Shown here: piece after piece, positions 10,401 through 24,700 of the stretch
Layout: each line of letters starts with the position of its first letter
Position numbering within the stretch: the stretch's first letter is position 1
NCBI GenBank assembly: GCA_964036315.1
Contig: CAXIWW010000817.1
Location: forward strand, 2,825,501-2,889,500
Reading direction: 5' to 3'
From: Acanthosepion esculentum
Taxonomy: Eukaryota > Mollusca > Cephalopoda > Sepiida > Sepiidae
Length of the DNA: 64,000 bases
Translations under genes and position numbers: made by a program
The notes under the pieces: generated by a model
Databases searched by the model: none
What the model was told of the DNA's origin: nothing
What the model saw: the letters and a program-made list of their open reading frames with translations, nothing else

Positions 10401-12882
10401 CAGCTGTTGGCACTTTTGCTATCAGCTGTTGGCACTTTTGCTATCAGCTGTTGGCACTTTTGCTATCAGCTTTTGGCACTTTTGGTATCAGCTGTTGGCA
10501 CTTTTGCTATCAGCTGTTGGCACTTTTGCTATCAGCTGTTGTCACTTTTGCTATCAGCTGTTGGCACTTTTGCTATCAGTTGATGGCACTTTTGCTATCA
10601 GCTTTTGGCACTTTTGGTATCAGCTGTTGTCACTTTTGCTATCAGCTGTTGGCACTTTTGCTATCAGCTGTTGGCACTTTTGCTATCAGCTGTTGGCACT
10701 TTTGCTATCAGCTGTGGTGCTCTTGGCACTTTTGCTATCAACTGGAGTTGTTCGCAAGTTTTTATATAAACATGTATTTTTATATTTCATAGTGTTTTTT
10801 ATTTTAGTGGGGGGTCACTCTTTGCTCAAGGCTGGGACCCTTTGTGATCAGAAGCCTTGCTGTCAGATATAGTTTATAGTCATACATAAAACTAGTTGGC
10901 ACTTTTGCTATCAGCTGTTGGCACTTTTGCTATCAGCTGTTGGAACTTTTGCTATTAGCTGTTGGCACTTTTGCTATCAGCTGTGGTGCTGTTGGCACTT
11001 TTGCTATCAACTGGTGTTGTTCGCACGTTTTTATATAAACATTTATATTTATAATTTCATAGTGTTTTTTTAGTGGGGGGTCACTATTTGCTCATAGCTG
11101 TGACCCTTTGTGATCAGAAGCCTTGCTGTCAAATGTAGTTTATCATCATACCTAGGACTAGTTGGCACTGTAGTGCTATTGGCAATTTTGCTATCAGCTG
11201 TTGGCACTTTTGCTATCAGCTGTTGGCACTTTTGCTATCAGCTGTTGGCACTTTTGCTATCAGCTTTTGGCACTTTTGGTATCAGCTGTTGGCACTTTTG
11301 CTATCAGCTGTTGGCACTTTTGCTATCAGCTGTTGGCACTTTTGCTATCAGCTGTCGTGCTGTTGGCACTTTTGCTATCAACTGGTGTTGTTCGCAAGTT
11401 TTTATATAAACATGTATTTTTATAATTTCATAGTGTTTTTTTTAGTGGGGGGTCACTATTTGCTCATAGCTGGGACCCTTTGTGATCAGAAGCCTTGCTG
11501 TCAGATGTAGTTTATAGTCATACCTTGAACTAGTTGGCACTGTGGTGCTGTTTGCACTTTTGCTATAAGCTGTTGGCACATTTGCTATCAGCTTTTGGCA
11601 CATTTGCTATCAGCTGTTGGCACTTTTGCTATCAGCTGGTTTTGTTCGCAAGTTTTTATATAAACATGTATTTTTATACATTCATAGTGTTTTTTTTAGT
11701 TGGCGTCACTATTTGCTCATAGCTAGGACCCTTTGTGATCATAATCCTTCCTGTCAGATGTAGTTCATAGTCATACCTAGGTCTTGTTGGCACTGTGGCG
11801 CTGTTTGCACTTTTGCTATCAGCTGCTGGCACTTTTGCTATCACCTGTTGGCACTTTTGCTATCAGCTGTGGTGCTGTTTGCACTTTTGCTATCAACTGG
11901 TGTTGTTCGCAAGTTTTTATATAAACATGTAATTTTATACTTTCATAGTGTTTATTTTTTTAGTGGGGGTCACTATTTGCTCATAGCTGAGACCCTTTGT
12001 GATCAGAAGACTTGCTGTCAGATGTAGTTTTTAGTCATACCTAGGACTAGTTTGCACTGTGGTGCTGTTGGCACTTTTGCTATCAGCTTTTGGCACTTTT
12101 GCTTTCAGCTGTTGTCACTTTTGCTATCAGCTGTTGGCACTTTTGCTATAAGTTGTTGGCACTTTTGCTATCAGCTTTTGGCGTTTTTGGTATAAGCTGT
12201 TGTCACTTTTGCTATCAGCTGTTGGCTCTTTTGTTATCAGCTGTTGGCACTTTTGCTATCAGCTGTTGGCATTTTGCTATCAGCTGTTGGCACTTTTGCT
12301 ATCAGCTGTGGGCACTTTTGCTATCAGCTTTTGGCACTTTTGGTATCATCTGTTGACACTTTTGCTATCAGCTGTTGGCACATTTGCTATCAGCTTTTGG
12401 TACTTTTGCTATCAGCTGTTGGCACTTTTGCTATCACCTGTTGGCACTTTTGCTATAAGCTGTTGGCACTTTTGCTATCAGCTGTGGTGCTGTTGGCACT
12501 TTTGCTATCAACTGGTGTTGTTCGCAAGTTTTTATATAAACATGTATTTTTATACTTTCATAGTGTTTTTTTTTTAGTGGTGTCACTATTTGCTCATAGC
12601 TGGGACCCTTTGTGATCAGAATACTTGCTGTCAGATTTAGTTTATAGTCATACCTAGGACTAGTTGGCACTGTGGTGCTGTTGGCACTTTTGCTATCAGC
12701 TTTTGGCACTTTTGGTATCAGCTGTTGTCACTTTACCTATCAGCTGTTGGCACTTTTGCTATCAGCTGTTGGCACTTTTGCTATCATCTGTTGGCACTTT
12801 TGTTATCAGCTGTGGTGCTGTTGGCACTTTTGCTATCAACTGGTGTTGTTCGCAAGTTTTTATATAAACATGTATTTTTATA
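7402..12882 (-). repeat. Nested duplication zone, offsets 2892, 2098 and 794 bp
   Basis: Cores start at 7428, 7844, 8113, 8484, 8738, 8999, 9614, 9942, 10211, 10736, 11005, 11376, 11630, 11891 and 12506; a further core begins at 12834. Bases 7640-9990 recur at 10532-12882 (offset 2892). Bases 7892-8430 also recur at 9990-10528 (offset 2098), so that part is present three times. The tripled part carries an unusual core end, CATACATAAAACTAG instead of CATACCTAGGACTAG, without the usual ACTGTGGTG octamer (cores 7844, 9942, 10736). The joins are at about 9990 (inside a core) and about 10530 (inside monomers). Two successive unequal exchanges explain the layout. Confidence 0.88.
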
Positions 12883-15800
12883 CGTTCATAGTGTTTTTTT
12901 TTAGTGGGTGGTCACTATTTGCTCATAGCTGGGACCCTTTGTGATCAGAAGCCTTGCTGTCAGATATAGTTTATAGTCATACCTAGGACTAGTTGGCACT
13001 GTGGTTCTGTTGGCACTTTTGCTATCAGCTGTTGACACTTTTGCTATCAGCTGTTGGCACTTTTGCTATCAGCTGTTGGCACTTTTGCTATCAGCTGTGG
13101 TGCAGTTTGCACTTTTGCTATCAACTGGTGTTGTTTGCAAGTTTTTATATAAACATGTATTTTTATACATTCATAGAGTTTTTTTTAGTGGGGGGTCACT
13201 ATTTGCTCATAGCTGGGACCCTTTGTGATCAGAAGCCTTGCTGTCAGATGTAGTTTATAGTCATACCTAGGACTAGTTGGCAATGTGGTGCTGTTGGAAC
13301 TTTCGCTATCAGCTGTGGTGCTTTTGGCACTTTTGCTATCAACTGGTGTTGTTCGCTAGTTTTTATATAAACATGTATTTTTATACTTTCATTGTGTTTT
13401 TTTTTAATGGGGGGTCACTATTTGCTCATAGCTTGGACCCTTTGTGATCAGAAGCCTTGCTGTCAGATGTAGTTTATAATCATACCTAGGACTACTTGGC
13501 ACTGTGGTGCTGTTGGCACTTTTGCTATCAGCTGTTGGCATTTTGCTATCAGCTGTTGGCACTTTTGCTATCAGCTGTTGGCACTTTTGGTATAAGCTGT
13601 TGGCACTTTTGCTATCAGCTGTTGGCACTTTCGCTATCAGCTGTGGTGCTGTTGGCACTTTTGCTATCAACTGGTGTTGTTCGCAAGTTTTTATATAAAC
13701 ATGTATTTTTATACTTTCATAGTGTTTTTTTTAGTTGGGGGTCACTATTTGCTCATATCTGGGACCCTTTGTGATCAGAATACTTGCTCTCAGATGTAGT
13801 TTATAGTCATACCTAGGACTAGTTGGCACTGTGGTGCTGTTGGCACTTTTGCTATCAGCTGTTGGTACTTTTGCTATCAGCTTTTGGCACTTTTGCTATC
13901 AGCTGTTGGCACTTTTGCTATCAGCTGTTGGCACTTTTGCTATCAGCTGTGGTGCTGTTGGCACTTTTGCTATCAACTGGTGTTGTTCGCACGTTTTTAT
14001 ATAAACATGTATTTTTATACATTCATAGTGTTTTTTTTTTAGTGGGAGTCACTATTTGCTCATAGCTGGGACCCTGTGTGATCAGAAGCCTTGATGTCAG
14101 ATGTAGTTTATAGTCATACCTAGGACTAGTTGGCAATGTGGTGCTGTTGGCACATTTGCTATCAACTGTTGGCACTTTTGCTATCAGCTGTTGGCACTTT
14201 TGCTATCAGCTGTTGGCACTTTTGCTATTAGTTGTTGGCACTTTTGCTATCAGCTTTTGGCATTTTTGGTATCAGCTGTTGTCACTTTTGCTATCAGTTG
14301 TTGGCACATTTGCTATCAGCTGTTGGCATTTTGCTATCAGCTGTTGGCACTTTTGCTATCAGCTGTTGGCACTTTTGCTATCAGCTGTTGGCACTTTTGG
14401 TATCATCTGTTGAAACTTTTGCTAACAGCTGTTGGCAGTTTTGCTATCAGATTTTGGCACTTTTGCTATCAGCTGTTGGCACTTTTGCTATATACTGTTG
14501 GCACTTTTGCTATAAGCTGTTGGCAGTTTTGCTACCAGCTGTGGTGCTGTTGGCACTTTTGCTATCAACTGGTGTTGTTCGCAAGTTTTTATATAAACAT
14601 GTATTTTTATACTTTCATAGTGTTTTTTTTTTAGTGGGGGTCACTATTTGCTCATAGCTGGGACCCTTTGTGATCAGAAGACTTGCTGTCAGATGTAGTT
14701 TATAGTCATACCTAGGACTAGTTGGCACTGTGGTGCTGTTGGCACTTTTGCTATCAGCTGTTGGCACTTTTGCTATCATCTGTTGGCACTTTTGCTATCA
14801 GCTGTCGTGCTGTTGGCACTTTTGCTATCAACTGGTGTTGTTCGCAAGTTTTAATATAAACATGTATTTTTATACGTTCATAGTGTTTTTTTTTGTGGGG
14901 GTCACTATTTGCACATAGCTGGGACCCTTTGTGATCAGAAGCCTTGCTGTCAGATATAGTTTATATTCATACCTAGGACTAGTTGGCACTGTGGTGCTGT
15001 TGGCACTTTTCCTATCAGCTGTTGACACTTTTGCTATCAGCTGTTGGCACTTTTGCTATCAGCTGTTGGCACTTTTGCTATCAGCTGTGGTGCAGTTTGC
15101 ACTTTTGCTATCAACTGATGGTGTTCGCAAGTTTTTATATAAACATGTATTTTTATACATTAATAGTGTTTTTTTTTAGTTGGGGGTCACTATTTGCTCA
15201 TAGCTGGGACCCTTTGTGATCAGAAGCCTTTGCTGTCAGATGTAGTTATAGTCATACCTTGGACTAGTTGGCAATGTGGTGCTCTTGGCACTTTTGCTAT
15301 CAGCTGTTGGCACTTTAGCTATCAGCTGTTGGCCCTTTTGCTATCAGCTGTTGGCACTTTTGCTATCAGCTGTTGGCACTTTTGCTATCAGCTGTGGTGC
15401 TGTTGGCACTTTTGCTATCAACTGGTGTTGTTCGCAAGTTTTTATATAAACATGTATATTTATACTTTCATAGTGTTTTTTTTTAGTGGGGCGTCACTAT
15501 TTGCTCATAGCTAGGACTCTTTGTGATCAGAAGACTTGCTGTCAGATGTAGTTTATAATCATACCTAGGGCTAGTTGGCACTGTGGTGCTGTTGGCACTT
15601 TTGCTATCAGCTGTTGGCACATTTGCTATCAGCTGTTGGCATTTTGCTATCAGCTGTGGTGGTGTTGGCACTTTTGCTATCAGCTTTTGGCACTTTTGCT
15701 ATCAGCTGTTGGCACTTTTGCTATTAGCTGTGATGTTTTATGCACTTTTGCTATCAACTGGTGTTGTTCGCAAGTTTTTATATAAACATGTATTTTTATA

Positions 15801-18771
15801 CATTCATAGTGTTTTTTTTAGTGGGGGGTCACTATTTGCTCATAGCTGGGACCCTTTGTGATCAGAAGCATTGCTGTCAGATGTAGTTTATAGTCATACC
15901 TAGGACTAGTTGGCACTATGGTGCTGTTGGCACTTTTGCTATAAGCTCTTGGCAGTTTTGCTATAAGCTGTTGGCACTTTTGCTATCAGCTGTTGGCACT
16001 TTTGCTATTAGCTGTGATGTTTTATGCACTTTTGCTATCAACTGGTGTTGTTCGCAAGTTTTTATATAAACATGTATTTTTATACATTCATAGTGTTTTT
16101 TTTTTTAGTGGGGTGTCACCATTTGCTCATAGCTGGGACCCTTTGTGATCAGAAGCCTTACTGTCAGATGTAGTTTATAGTCATACCTAGGACTAGTTGG
16201 CACTATGGTGCTGTTGGCACTTTTGCTATAAGCTCTTGGCAGTTTTGCTATAAGCTGTTGGCACTTTTGCTATCAGCTGTTGGCACTTTTGCTATCAGCT
16301 GTGGTGCTGTTGGCACATTTGCTATCAACTGGTGTTGTTCGCAAGTTTTTATATAAACATGTATTTTTATACTTTCATAGTGTTTTTTTTTTTAGTGGGG
16401 GGTCACTATTTGCTCTTTGCTGGGACCCTTTGTGAACAGAAGCCTTGCTGTCAGATGTAGATTATAGTCATACCTAGGACTATTTGGCACTGTGGTGCTG
16501 TTGGCACTTTTGCAATCAGCTGTTGGCACTTTTGCTATTCAGCTGATGGCACTTTTGCTATCAGCTTTTGGCGCTTTTGCTATCAGCTGTTGGCACTTTT
16601 GCTATCAGCTGTTGGCACTTTTGCTATCAGCTCTTGGCACTTTTGGTATCATCTATTGCCACTTTTGCTATCAGCTGTTGGCACTTTTGCTATCAGCTGT
16701 TGGCACTTTTGCTATCAGCTGTTGGCACTTTTGGTATCAGCTGTTGGTACTTTTGCTATCATCTGTTGGCACTTTTGCAATCAGCTGTGGTGCTGTTGGC
16801 ACTTTTGCTAACAACTGGTGTTGTTCGCAAGTTTTTATATAAACATGTATTTTTATACATTCATAGTGTTTTTTTTAGTTGGGGTTCACTATTGGATCAT
16901 AGCTGAGACCCTTATTGATCAGAAGCCTTGCTGTCAGATTTAGTTTATAGTCATACCTAGGACTAGTTGGCAATGTGGTGCTGTTGGCACTTTTGCTATC
17001 AGCACTTTTGCTATCAGCTGTTGGCTCTTTTACTATCAGCTGTTGGCACTTTTGCTATCAGCTGTGGTACTGTTTGCACTTTTGCTATCAACTGGTGTTT
17101 TTCGCAAGTTTTTATATAAACATGTATTTTTATACTTTCATAGTGTTTTTTTTTCAGTGGGGGGTCACTATTTGCTCATAGCTGGGACACTTTGTGATCA
17201 GAAGCCTTGCTGTCAGATGTAGTTTATAGTCATACCTAGGACTAGTTGGCACTGTGATGCTGTTGGCACTTTTGCTATCAGCTGTTGGCACTTTTGCTAT
17301 CAGCTTTTGGCACTTTTGGTATCAGCTGTTGGCACTTTTGCTATCAGCTGTTTGCACTTTTGCTATCAGCTGTTGGCACTTTTGCTATCAGCTTTTGGCA
17401 CTTTTGGTATAAGCTGTTGGCACTTTTGCTATCAGCTGTTGGCAATTTTGCTATCAGCTTTTGGCACTTTTGGTATCAGCTGTTGGCACTTTTGCTATCA
17501 GCTGTTGGCACTTTTGCTATCAGCTGTGGTGCTGTTGGAACTTTTGCTTATCAACTGGTGTTGTTCGCAAGTTTTTATATAAACATGTATTTTTATACTT
17601 TCATTGTGTTTTTTTTTAGTGGGGGTCACTATTTGCTCATAGCTGGGACCCTTTGTGATCAGAAGCCTTGCTGTCAGATGTAGTTAATAGTCATACCTAG
17701 GACTAGTTGTCAATGTGGTGCTGTTGGTAATTTGGCTATCAGCTGTTGGCACTTTTGCTATAATCTCTTGGCACTTTTGCTGTCAGCTGTTGGCACATTT
17801 GCTATCAGCTGTTGGCACTTTTGTTATCAGCTGTTTGCACTTTTGCTATCAGCTGTTGGCACTTTTGCTATCAGCTGTTTGCACTTTTGCTATCAGCTGT
17901 TGGCACTTTTGCTATCAGCTGTTGGCACTTTTGCTATCAGCTGTTGGCACTTTTGCTATCAGCTGTTGGCACTTTTGCTATCAGCTGTGGTGCTGTTGGC
18001 ACTTTTGCTATCAACTAGTGTTGTTCGCAAGTTTTTATATAAACATGTATTTTTATACATTCATAATGTTTTTTTTTTAGTGGGGTGTCACTATTTGCTC
18101 AAAGCTGGGACCCTTTGTGATCTGACGCCTTGTTGTCAGAAGTAGTTTATAGTCATACCTAGGACTAGTTGGCAATGTGATGCTGTTGGCACTTTTGCTA
18201 TCAGCTGTTGGCACTTTTGCTATCAGCTGTTGGCACTTTTTCTATCAGCTGTTGGCATTTTGCTATCAGCTGTTGGCACTTTTGCTATCAGCTCTGGTGC
18301 TGTTGGCACTTTTGCTATCAACTGGTGTTGTTCGCAAGTTTTTATATAAACATGTATTTTTATACTTTCATTTTTTTTTTTTAGTGGGGGGTCACTATTT
18401 GCTCATAGCTGGGACCCTTTGTGATCAGAAGCCTTCCTGTCAGATCTAGTTTATAGTCATACCTAGGACTAGTTGGCTCTATGGTGCTGTTGGCACATTT
18501 GCTATCAGCTGTTGGCACTTTTGCTATCAGCTGTTGGCACTTTTGCTATCAGCTGTTAGCACTTTTGCTACCAGCTGTGGTGCTGTTGGCACTTTTGCTA
18601 TCAACTGGTGTTGTCCGCAAGTTTTTATATAAACATGTATTTTTATACATTCATAGTGTTTTTTTTTAGTGGGTTGTCACTATTTGCTCATAGCTGGTAC
18701 CCTTTGTGATCAGAAGACTTGCTCTCAGATGTAGTTTATAGTCATACCTAGGAATGGTTGGCACTGTGGTG
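12883..18771 (-). repeat. Ordinary core/monomer array, M arm
   Basis: Cores start at 12834 (just before), 13119, 13337, 13665, 13971, 14563, 14826, 15109, 15416, 15752, 16036, 16323, 16809, 17086, 17548, 18009, 18316 and 18599. The shortest monomer gap in the window is 13291-13336 (46 bp: one partial unit, octamer, one unit). Around 15720-16265 a 285-bp unit is repeated: the variant AGCTGTGATGTTTTATGCAC occurs near 15726 and 16011, followed each time by a gap with GCTATAAGCTCTTGGCAG. Nothing else stands out. Confidence 0.9.
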
Positions 18772-21700
18772 CTGTTGGCACTTTTGCTATCAGCTGTTGG
18801 CCCTTTTTCTATCAGCTGTTGGCACTTTTGCTATGAGCTGTTGGCTGTTATCAGCTGTGGTGCTGTTGGCACTTTTGCTATCAACTGGTATTGTTCGCAA
18901 GTTTTTATATAATCATGTATTTTTATACTTTCATTTTTTTTTTAGTGGGGGGGCACTATTTGCTCATTGCTGGGACCCTTTCTGATCAGAAGCCTTCCTG
19001 TCAGATCTAGTTTATAGTCATACCTAGGACTAGTTTGCACTGTGGTGCTGTTGGCACTTTTGCTATCAGCTGTTGGCACTTTTGCTATCATCTGTTGGCA
19101 CTTTTGCTATCAGCTGTGGTCCTGTTGGCACTTTTGCTATCAACTCGTGTTGTTCGCAAGTTTTTATATAAACATGTATTTTTATACATTCATAGTGTTT
19201 TTTTTTTTTAGTGGGGTTCACTATTTGCTCAAAGCTTGGACCCTTTGTGATCAGAAGCCTTGCTGTCAGATGTAGTTTATTGTCATACTTGGACAAGTTG
19301 GCAATGTGGTGCTGTTGGCACTTTTGCTATTAGCTGTTGGCACTTTTGCTATCAGCTGTGGTGCTGTTGGCACTTTTGCTATCAACTGGTGTTGTTCGCA
19401 AGTTTTTATATGAACATGTATATTTATACTTTCATAGTGTGTTTTGATTTTAATGGGGGGTCACTATTTGCTCATAGCTGGGACCCTTTGTGATCAGAAG
19501 ACTTGCTGTCAGATGTAGTTTATAGTCATACCTAGGACTAGTTGGCACTGTGGTGCTGTTGGCACTTTTGCTATCATCTGTTGGCACTTTTGCTATCAGC
19601 TGTTGGCACTTTTGCTATCATCTGGTGGCACTTTTGCTATCAGCTGTGGTGCTGTTGGCACTTTTGCTATCAACTGGTGTTGTTCGCAAGTTTTTATATA
19701 AACATGTATTTTTATACATTCATAGTGTTGTTTTTTAGTGGGGGGTCACTATTTGCTCATAGCTGGGACCCTTTGTGATCAGAAGCCTTGCTGTCAGATG
19801 TAGTTTATAGTCATACCTTGGACAAGTTGGCAATGTGGTGCTGTTGGCTCTTTTGCTATCAGCTGTGGTGCTGTTGGCACTTTTGCTATGAGCTGTTGGC
19901 ACTTTTGCTATCAGCTGTTGGCACTTTTACTATCAGCTGTTGGCACTTTTGCTATCAGCTGTGGTGATGTTGGCACTTTTGCTATCAACTGGTGTTGTTC
20001 GCAAGTTTTTATATAAACATGTATTTTTATAATTTCATAGTGTTTTTTTTTTAGTGGGGGGTCATTATTTGCTCATGGCTGGGACGCTTTGTGATCAGAA
20101 GCCTAGCTGTCAGATGTAGTTTATAGTCATACCTAGGACTAGTTGGCACTGTGGTGGTGTTGGCACTTTTGCTATTAGCTGTTGGCACTTTTGCTATCAG
20201 CTGTTGGCACTTTTGCTATCAGCTTTTGGCACTTTCGGTATCAGCTTTTGGCGCTTTTGCTATCAGCTGTTGGCACTTTTGCTATCAGCTTTTGGCACTT
20301 TTGATACCAGCTGGTGGCACTTTTGCTATCAGCTGTTGGCACTTTTGATATCATCTTTTGGCACATTTGCTATCAGCTGTTGGCACTTTGGTATCAGCTG
20401 TTGGCACTTTTCTATCTGGTTTTGGCACTTTTGGTATCAGCTGTTGGCACTTTTGCTATCAGCTGTTGGCACTTTTGCTATCAGCTTTTGGCACTTTTGC
20501 TACCAGCTGGTTGCACTTTTGCTATCAGCTGTTGGCACTTTTGCTATCAGCTGTGGTGCTGTTTCCACTTTTGCTATCAACTGGTGTTGTTCGCAAGTTT
20601 TTATATAAATATGTATTTTTATACATTCATAGTGTTTTTATTTTAGTGGGGACACTATTTGCACATAGCTGGGACCCTTTGTGATCAGAAGCTTTGCTGT
20701 CAGATGTAGTTTATAGTCATACCTACGACTAGTTGGCAATGTGGTGCTGTTGGCACTTTTGCTATCAGCTTTTGGCATTTTGCTATCAGCTGTTGGCACT
20801 TTTGCTATCAACTGGTGTTGTTCGCAAGTTTTTATATAAACATGAATTATTATACTTTCATAGTGTTTTTTTATAGTGGGGGGGTCACTATTTGCTCATA
20901 GCTGGGACCCTTTGTGATCAGAAGCCTTGCTGTCAGATGTAGTTTATAGTCATACCTAGGACTAGTTGGCACTGTGGTGCGTTTGGCACTTTTGCTATCA
21001 GCTGTTGGCACTTTTGCTATCAGCTGTTGGCACTTTTGCTATCAGTTTGGCACTTTTGGTATCCGCTGTTGGCACTTTGCTATCAGCTTTTTGCAGTTTT
21101 GGTATCAGCTGTTGGCACTTTTGCTATCAGCTGTTGGCACTTTTGCTATCAGCTGTGGTGCTGTTGGCACTTTTGCTATCAACTGGTGTTGTTCGCAAGT
21201 TTTTATATAAACATGTATTTTTATACTTTCATAGTGTTTAGTTTTAATGGGGGGTAACTATTTGTTCATAGCTGGGACCCTTTGTGATCAGAAGCCTTGA
21301 TCTCAGATGTAGTTTATAGTCATACCTAGGACTAGTTGGCACTGTGGTGATGTTGGCACTTTTACTATCAGCTGTTGGCACTTTTGCTATCAGCCGTTGG
21401 CACTTTTGCTATCAGCTGTGGTGCTGTTGTCACTTTTGCTATCAACTGTTGGAACTTTTGCTATTAGCTGCTGGCACTTTTGCTATCAGCTGTTGGCACG
21501 TTTGCTATCAGCTTTTGGCATTTTGCTATCAGCTGTTGGCACTTTTGCTATCAACTGGTGTTGTTCGCAAGTTTTTATATAAACATGAATTATTATACTT
21601 TCATAGTGTTTTTTTATAGTGGGGGGTCACTATTTGCTCATAGCTGGGACCCTTTGTGATCAGAAGCCTTGCTGTCAGATGTAGTTTATAGTCATACCTA

Positions 21701-24700
21701 GGACTAGTTGGCACTGTGGTGCGTTTGGCACTTTTGCTATCAGCTGTTGGAACTTTTGGTATCAGCTGTTGGCACTTTTGCTATCAGCTTTTTGCAGTTT
21801 TGGTATCAGCTGTTGGCACTTTTGCTATCAGCTGTGGTGCTGTTGGCACTTTTGCTATCAACTGGTGTTGTTCGCAAGTTTTTATATAAACATGTATTTT
21901 TATACTTTCATAGTGTTTTTTTTTTAATGGGGGGTAACTATTTGTTCATAGCTGGGACCCTTTGTGATCAGAAGCCTTGCTGTCAGATGTAGTTATAATC
22001 ATACCTAGGACTAGTTGGCACTGTGGTGCTGTTGGCACTTTTGCTATCAGCTGTTGGCACTTTTGCTATCAGCTGTTGGCACTTTTGCTATCAGCTGTGG
22101 TGCTGTTGGCACTTTTGCTATCAACTGGTGTTGTTCGCAAGTTTTTATATAAATATGTATTTTTATACATTCATAGTGTTTTTTTTTTAGTGGGGGGGTC
22201 ACTATTTGCTCATAGCTGGGACCCTTTGTGATCAGAAGCCTTGCTGTCAGATGTAGTTTATAGTCATACCTAGGACTAGTTGGCACTGTGGTGCTGTTGG
22301 CACTTTTTCTATTAGCTGTTGGCACTTTTGGTATCAGCTGTTGGCACTTATGCTATCAGTCGTTGGCACTTTTGCTATCGGCTGTTGGCACTTTTGCTAT
22401 CAGCTTTTGGCACTTTTGGTATCAGCTGTTGGCACTTTTGCTATCAGCTGTCTGCACTTTTGCTATCAGCTTTTGGCACTTTTGCTATCAGCTGTTGGCA
22501 CTTTTACTATCAGCTGTTGACACTTTTGCTATCAGCTGTTGGCACTTTTGCTATCAGCTGTGGTGCTGTTGGCACTTTTGCTATCAACTGTCAGTTTTTA
22601 TATAAACATATATTTGTATACATTCATAGTGTTTTTTTTTAGTGGGATGTCACTATTTGCTCATAGCTGGGACCACTTGTGATCAGAAGCCTTGCTGTCA
22701 GATGTAGTTTATAGTCATACCTAGGACTAGTTGGCACTGTGGTGCTGTTGGCACTTTTGCTATCAGCTGTTGGCACTTTTGCTATCAGCTGTGGTGCTGT
22801 AGGCACTTTTGCTATCAACTGGGGTTGTTCGCAAGTTTTTATATAAACATGTACTTTTATACTTTCATAGTGTTTTTTTTTAGTGGGGGTCACTATTTGC
22901 TCATAGCTGGGACCCTTTGTGATCAGAAGACTTGCTGTCAGATGTAGTTTATAGTCATACATAGGACTAGTTGGCACTGTGGTGCTGTTGGCACTGTTGC
23001 TATCAGCTGTTGGCACTTTTGCTATCAGCGGTTGGCACTTTTGCTATCAGCTTTTGGCACTTTTGCTATCAGCTGTTGGCACTTTTGCTATCATCTGTTG
23101 GCACTTTTGCTATCTGCTGTTGGAACTTTTGCCATCAGCTGTTGGCACTTTTTCTATCAGCTGTTGGAACTTTTGCTATCAGCTGTTGGCACTTTTGCTA
23201 TCAGCTTTGGTGCTGTTGGCACTTTTGCTATCAACTGGTGTTGTTCGCAAGTTTTTATATAAACATGTATTTTTATACTTTCATAGTGTTTTTTTTAGTG
23301 GGGGGTCACTATTTGCTCGTAGCTGGGACCCTTTGTGATCCGAAGCCTTGCTGTCAGATGTAGTTTATAGTCATACCTAGTACTAGTTGGCAATGTTGTG
23401 CTTTTGGCACATTTGCTATCAGCTGTTGGCACTTTTGCTATCAGCTCTTGGCACTTTTGCTCTCAGCTGTTGGCACTATTGCTATCAGCTGTGGTGTTGG
23501 CACTTTTGCTATCAGCTCTTGGCACTTTTGCTCTCAGCTGTTGGCACTATTGCTATCAGCTGTGGTGCTGTTGGCACTTTTGCTATCAACTGGTGCTGTT
23601 CGCAAGTTTTTATATAAACATGTATTTTTATACTTTCATAGTGTTTTTTTTTAGTGGGGGGTAACTATTTGCTCATAGCTGGGACCCTTTGTGATCAGAA
23701 GCCTTGCTGTCAAATGTAGTTTATAATCATACCTAGGGCTAGTTGGCACTGTGGTGCTGTTGGCAGTTTTGCTATCAGCTGTTGGCACTTTTGTTATCAG
23801 CTGTTGGCACTTTTGCTATCAGCTGTTGGCACTTTTGCTATCAGCTCTTGGCACTTTTGCTGTCAGGTGTTGGCACTTTTGCCTTCAGCTGTAGTGCTGT
23901 TGGCACTTTTGCTATCAACTGGTGTTGTTCGCAAGTTTTTATATAAACATCTTTTTTTATACTTTCATAGTGTTTTTTTTAGTGGGGGGTCACTATTTGC
24001 TCATAGCTGGGACACTTTGTGATCAGAAGCCTTGCTGTCAGATGTAGTTTATAGTCATACCTAGGACTAGTTTGCACTGTTGTACTGTTGGCACTTTTGC
24101 TATCAGCTGTTGGCTCTTTTGCTATCAGCTGGTGGCACTTTTGCTATCAGCTGTTGGCACTTTTGCTATGAGCTGTGGTGCTGTTGGCACTTTTGCTATC
24201 AACTGGTGTTGTTCGCACGTTTTTATATAAACATGTATTTTTATACTTTCATAGTGTTTTTTTTAGTGGGGGGTCACTATTTGCTCATAGCTGGGACCCT
24301 TTGTGATCAGTAGCCTTGCTGTCAGATGTAGTTTATAATCATACCTAGGATTGTTGGCACTGTGGTGCTGTTGGCACTTTTGCTATCAGCTTTTGGCATT
24401 TTGCTATCAGCAGTTGGCACTTTTGCTATAAGCTGTTGGCACTTTTGCTATCAGCTGTTGGCACTTTTGCTATCAGCTGTTGGCACTTTTGCTATCAGCT
24501 GTAGTGCTGTTGGCACTTTTGCTATAGACTGGTGTTGTTCGCAAGTTTTTATATAAACATGCATTTTTATACTTTCATAGTGTTTTTTTTTAGTGGGGGG
24601 TAACTATTTGCTCATAGCTGGGACCCTTTGTGATCAGAAGCCTTGCTGTCAGATGTAGTTTATAGTCATACCTAGGACTAGATGGCACTGTTGTGCTGTT

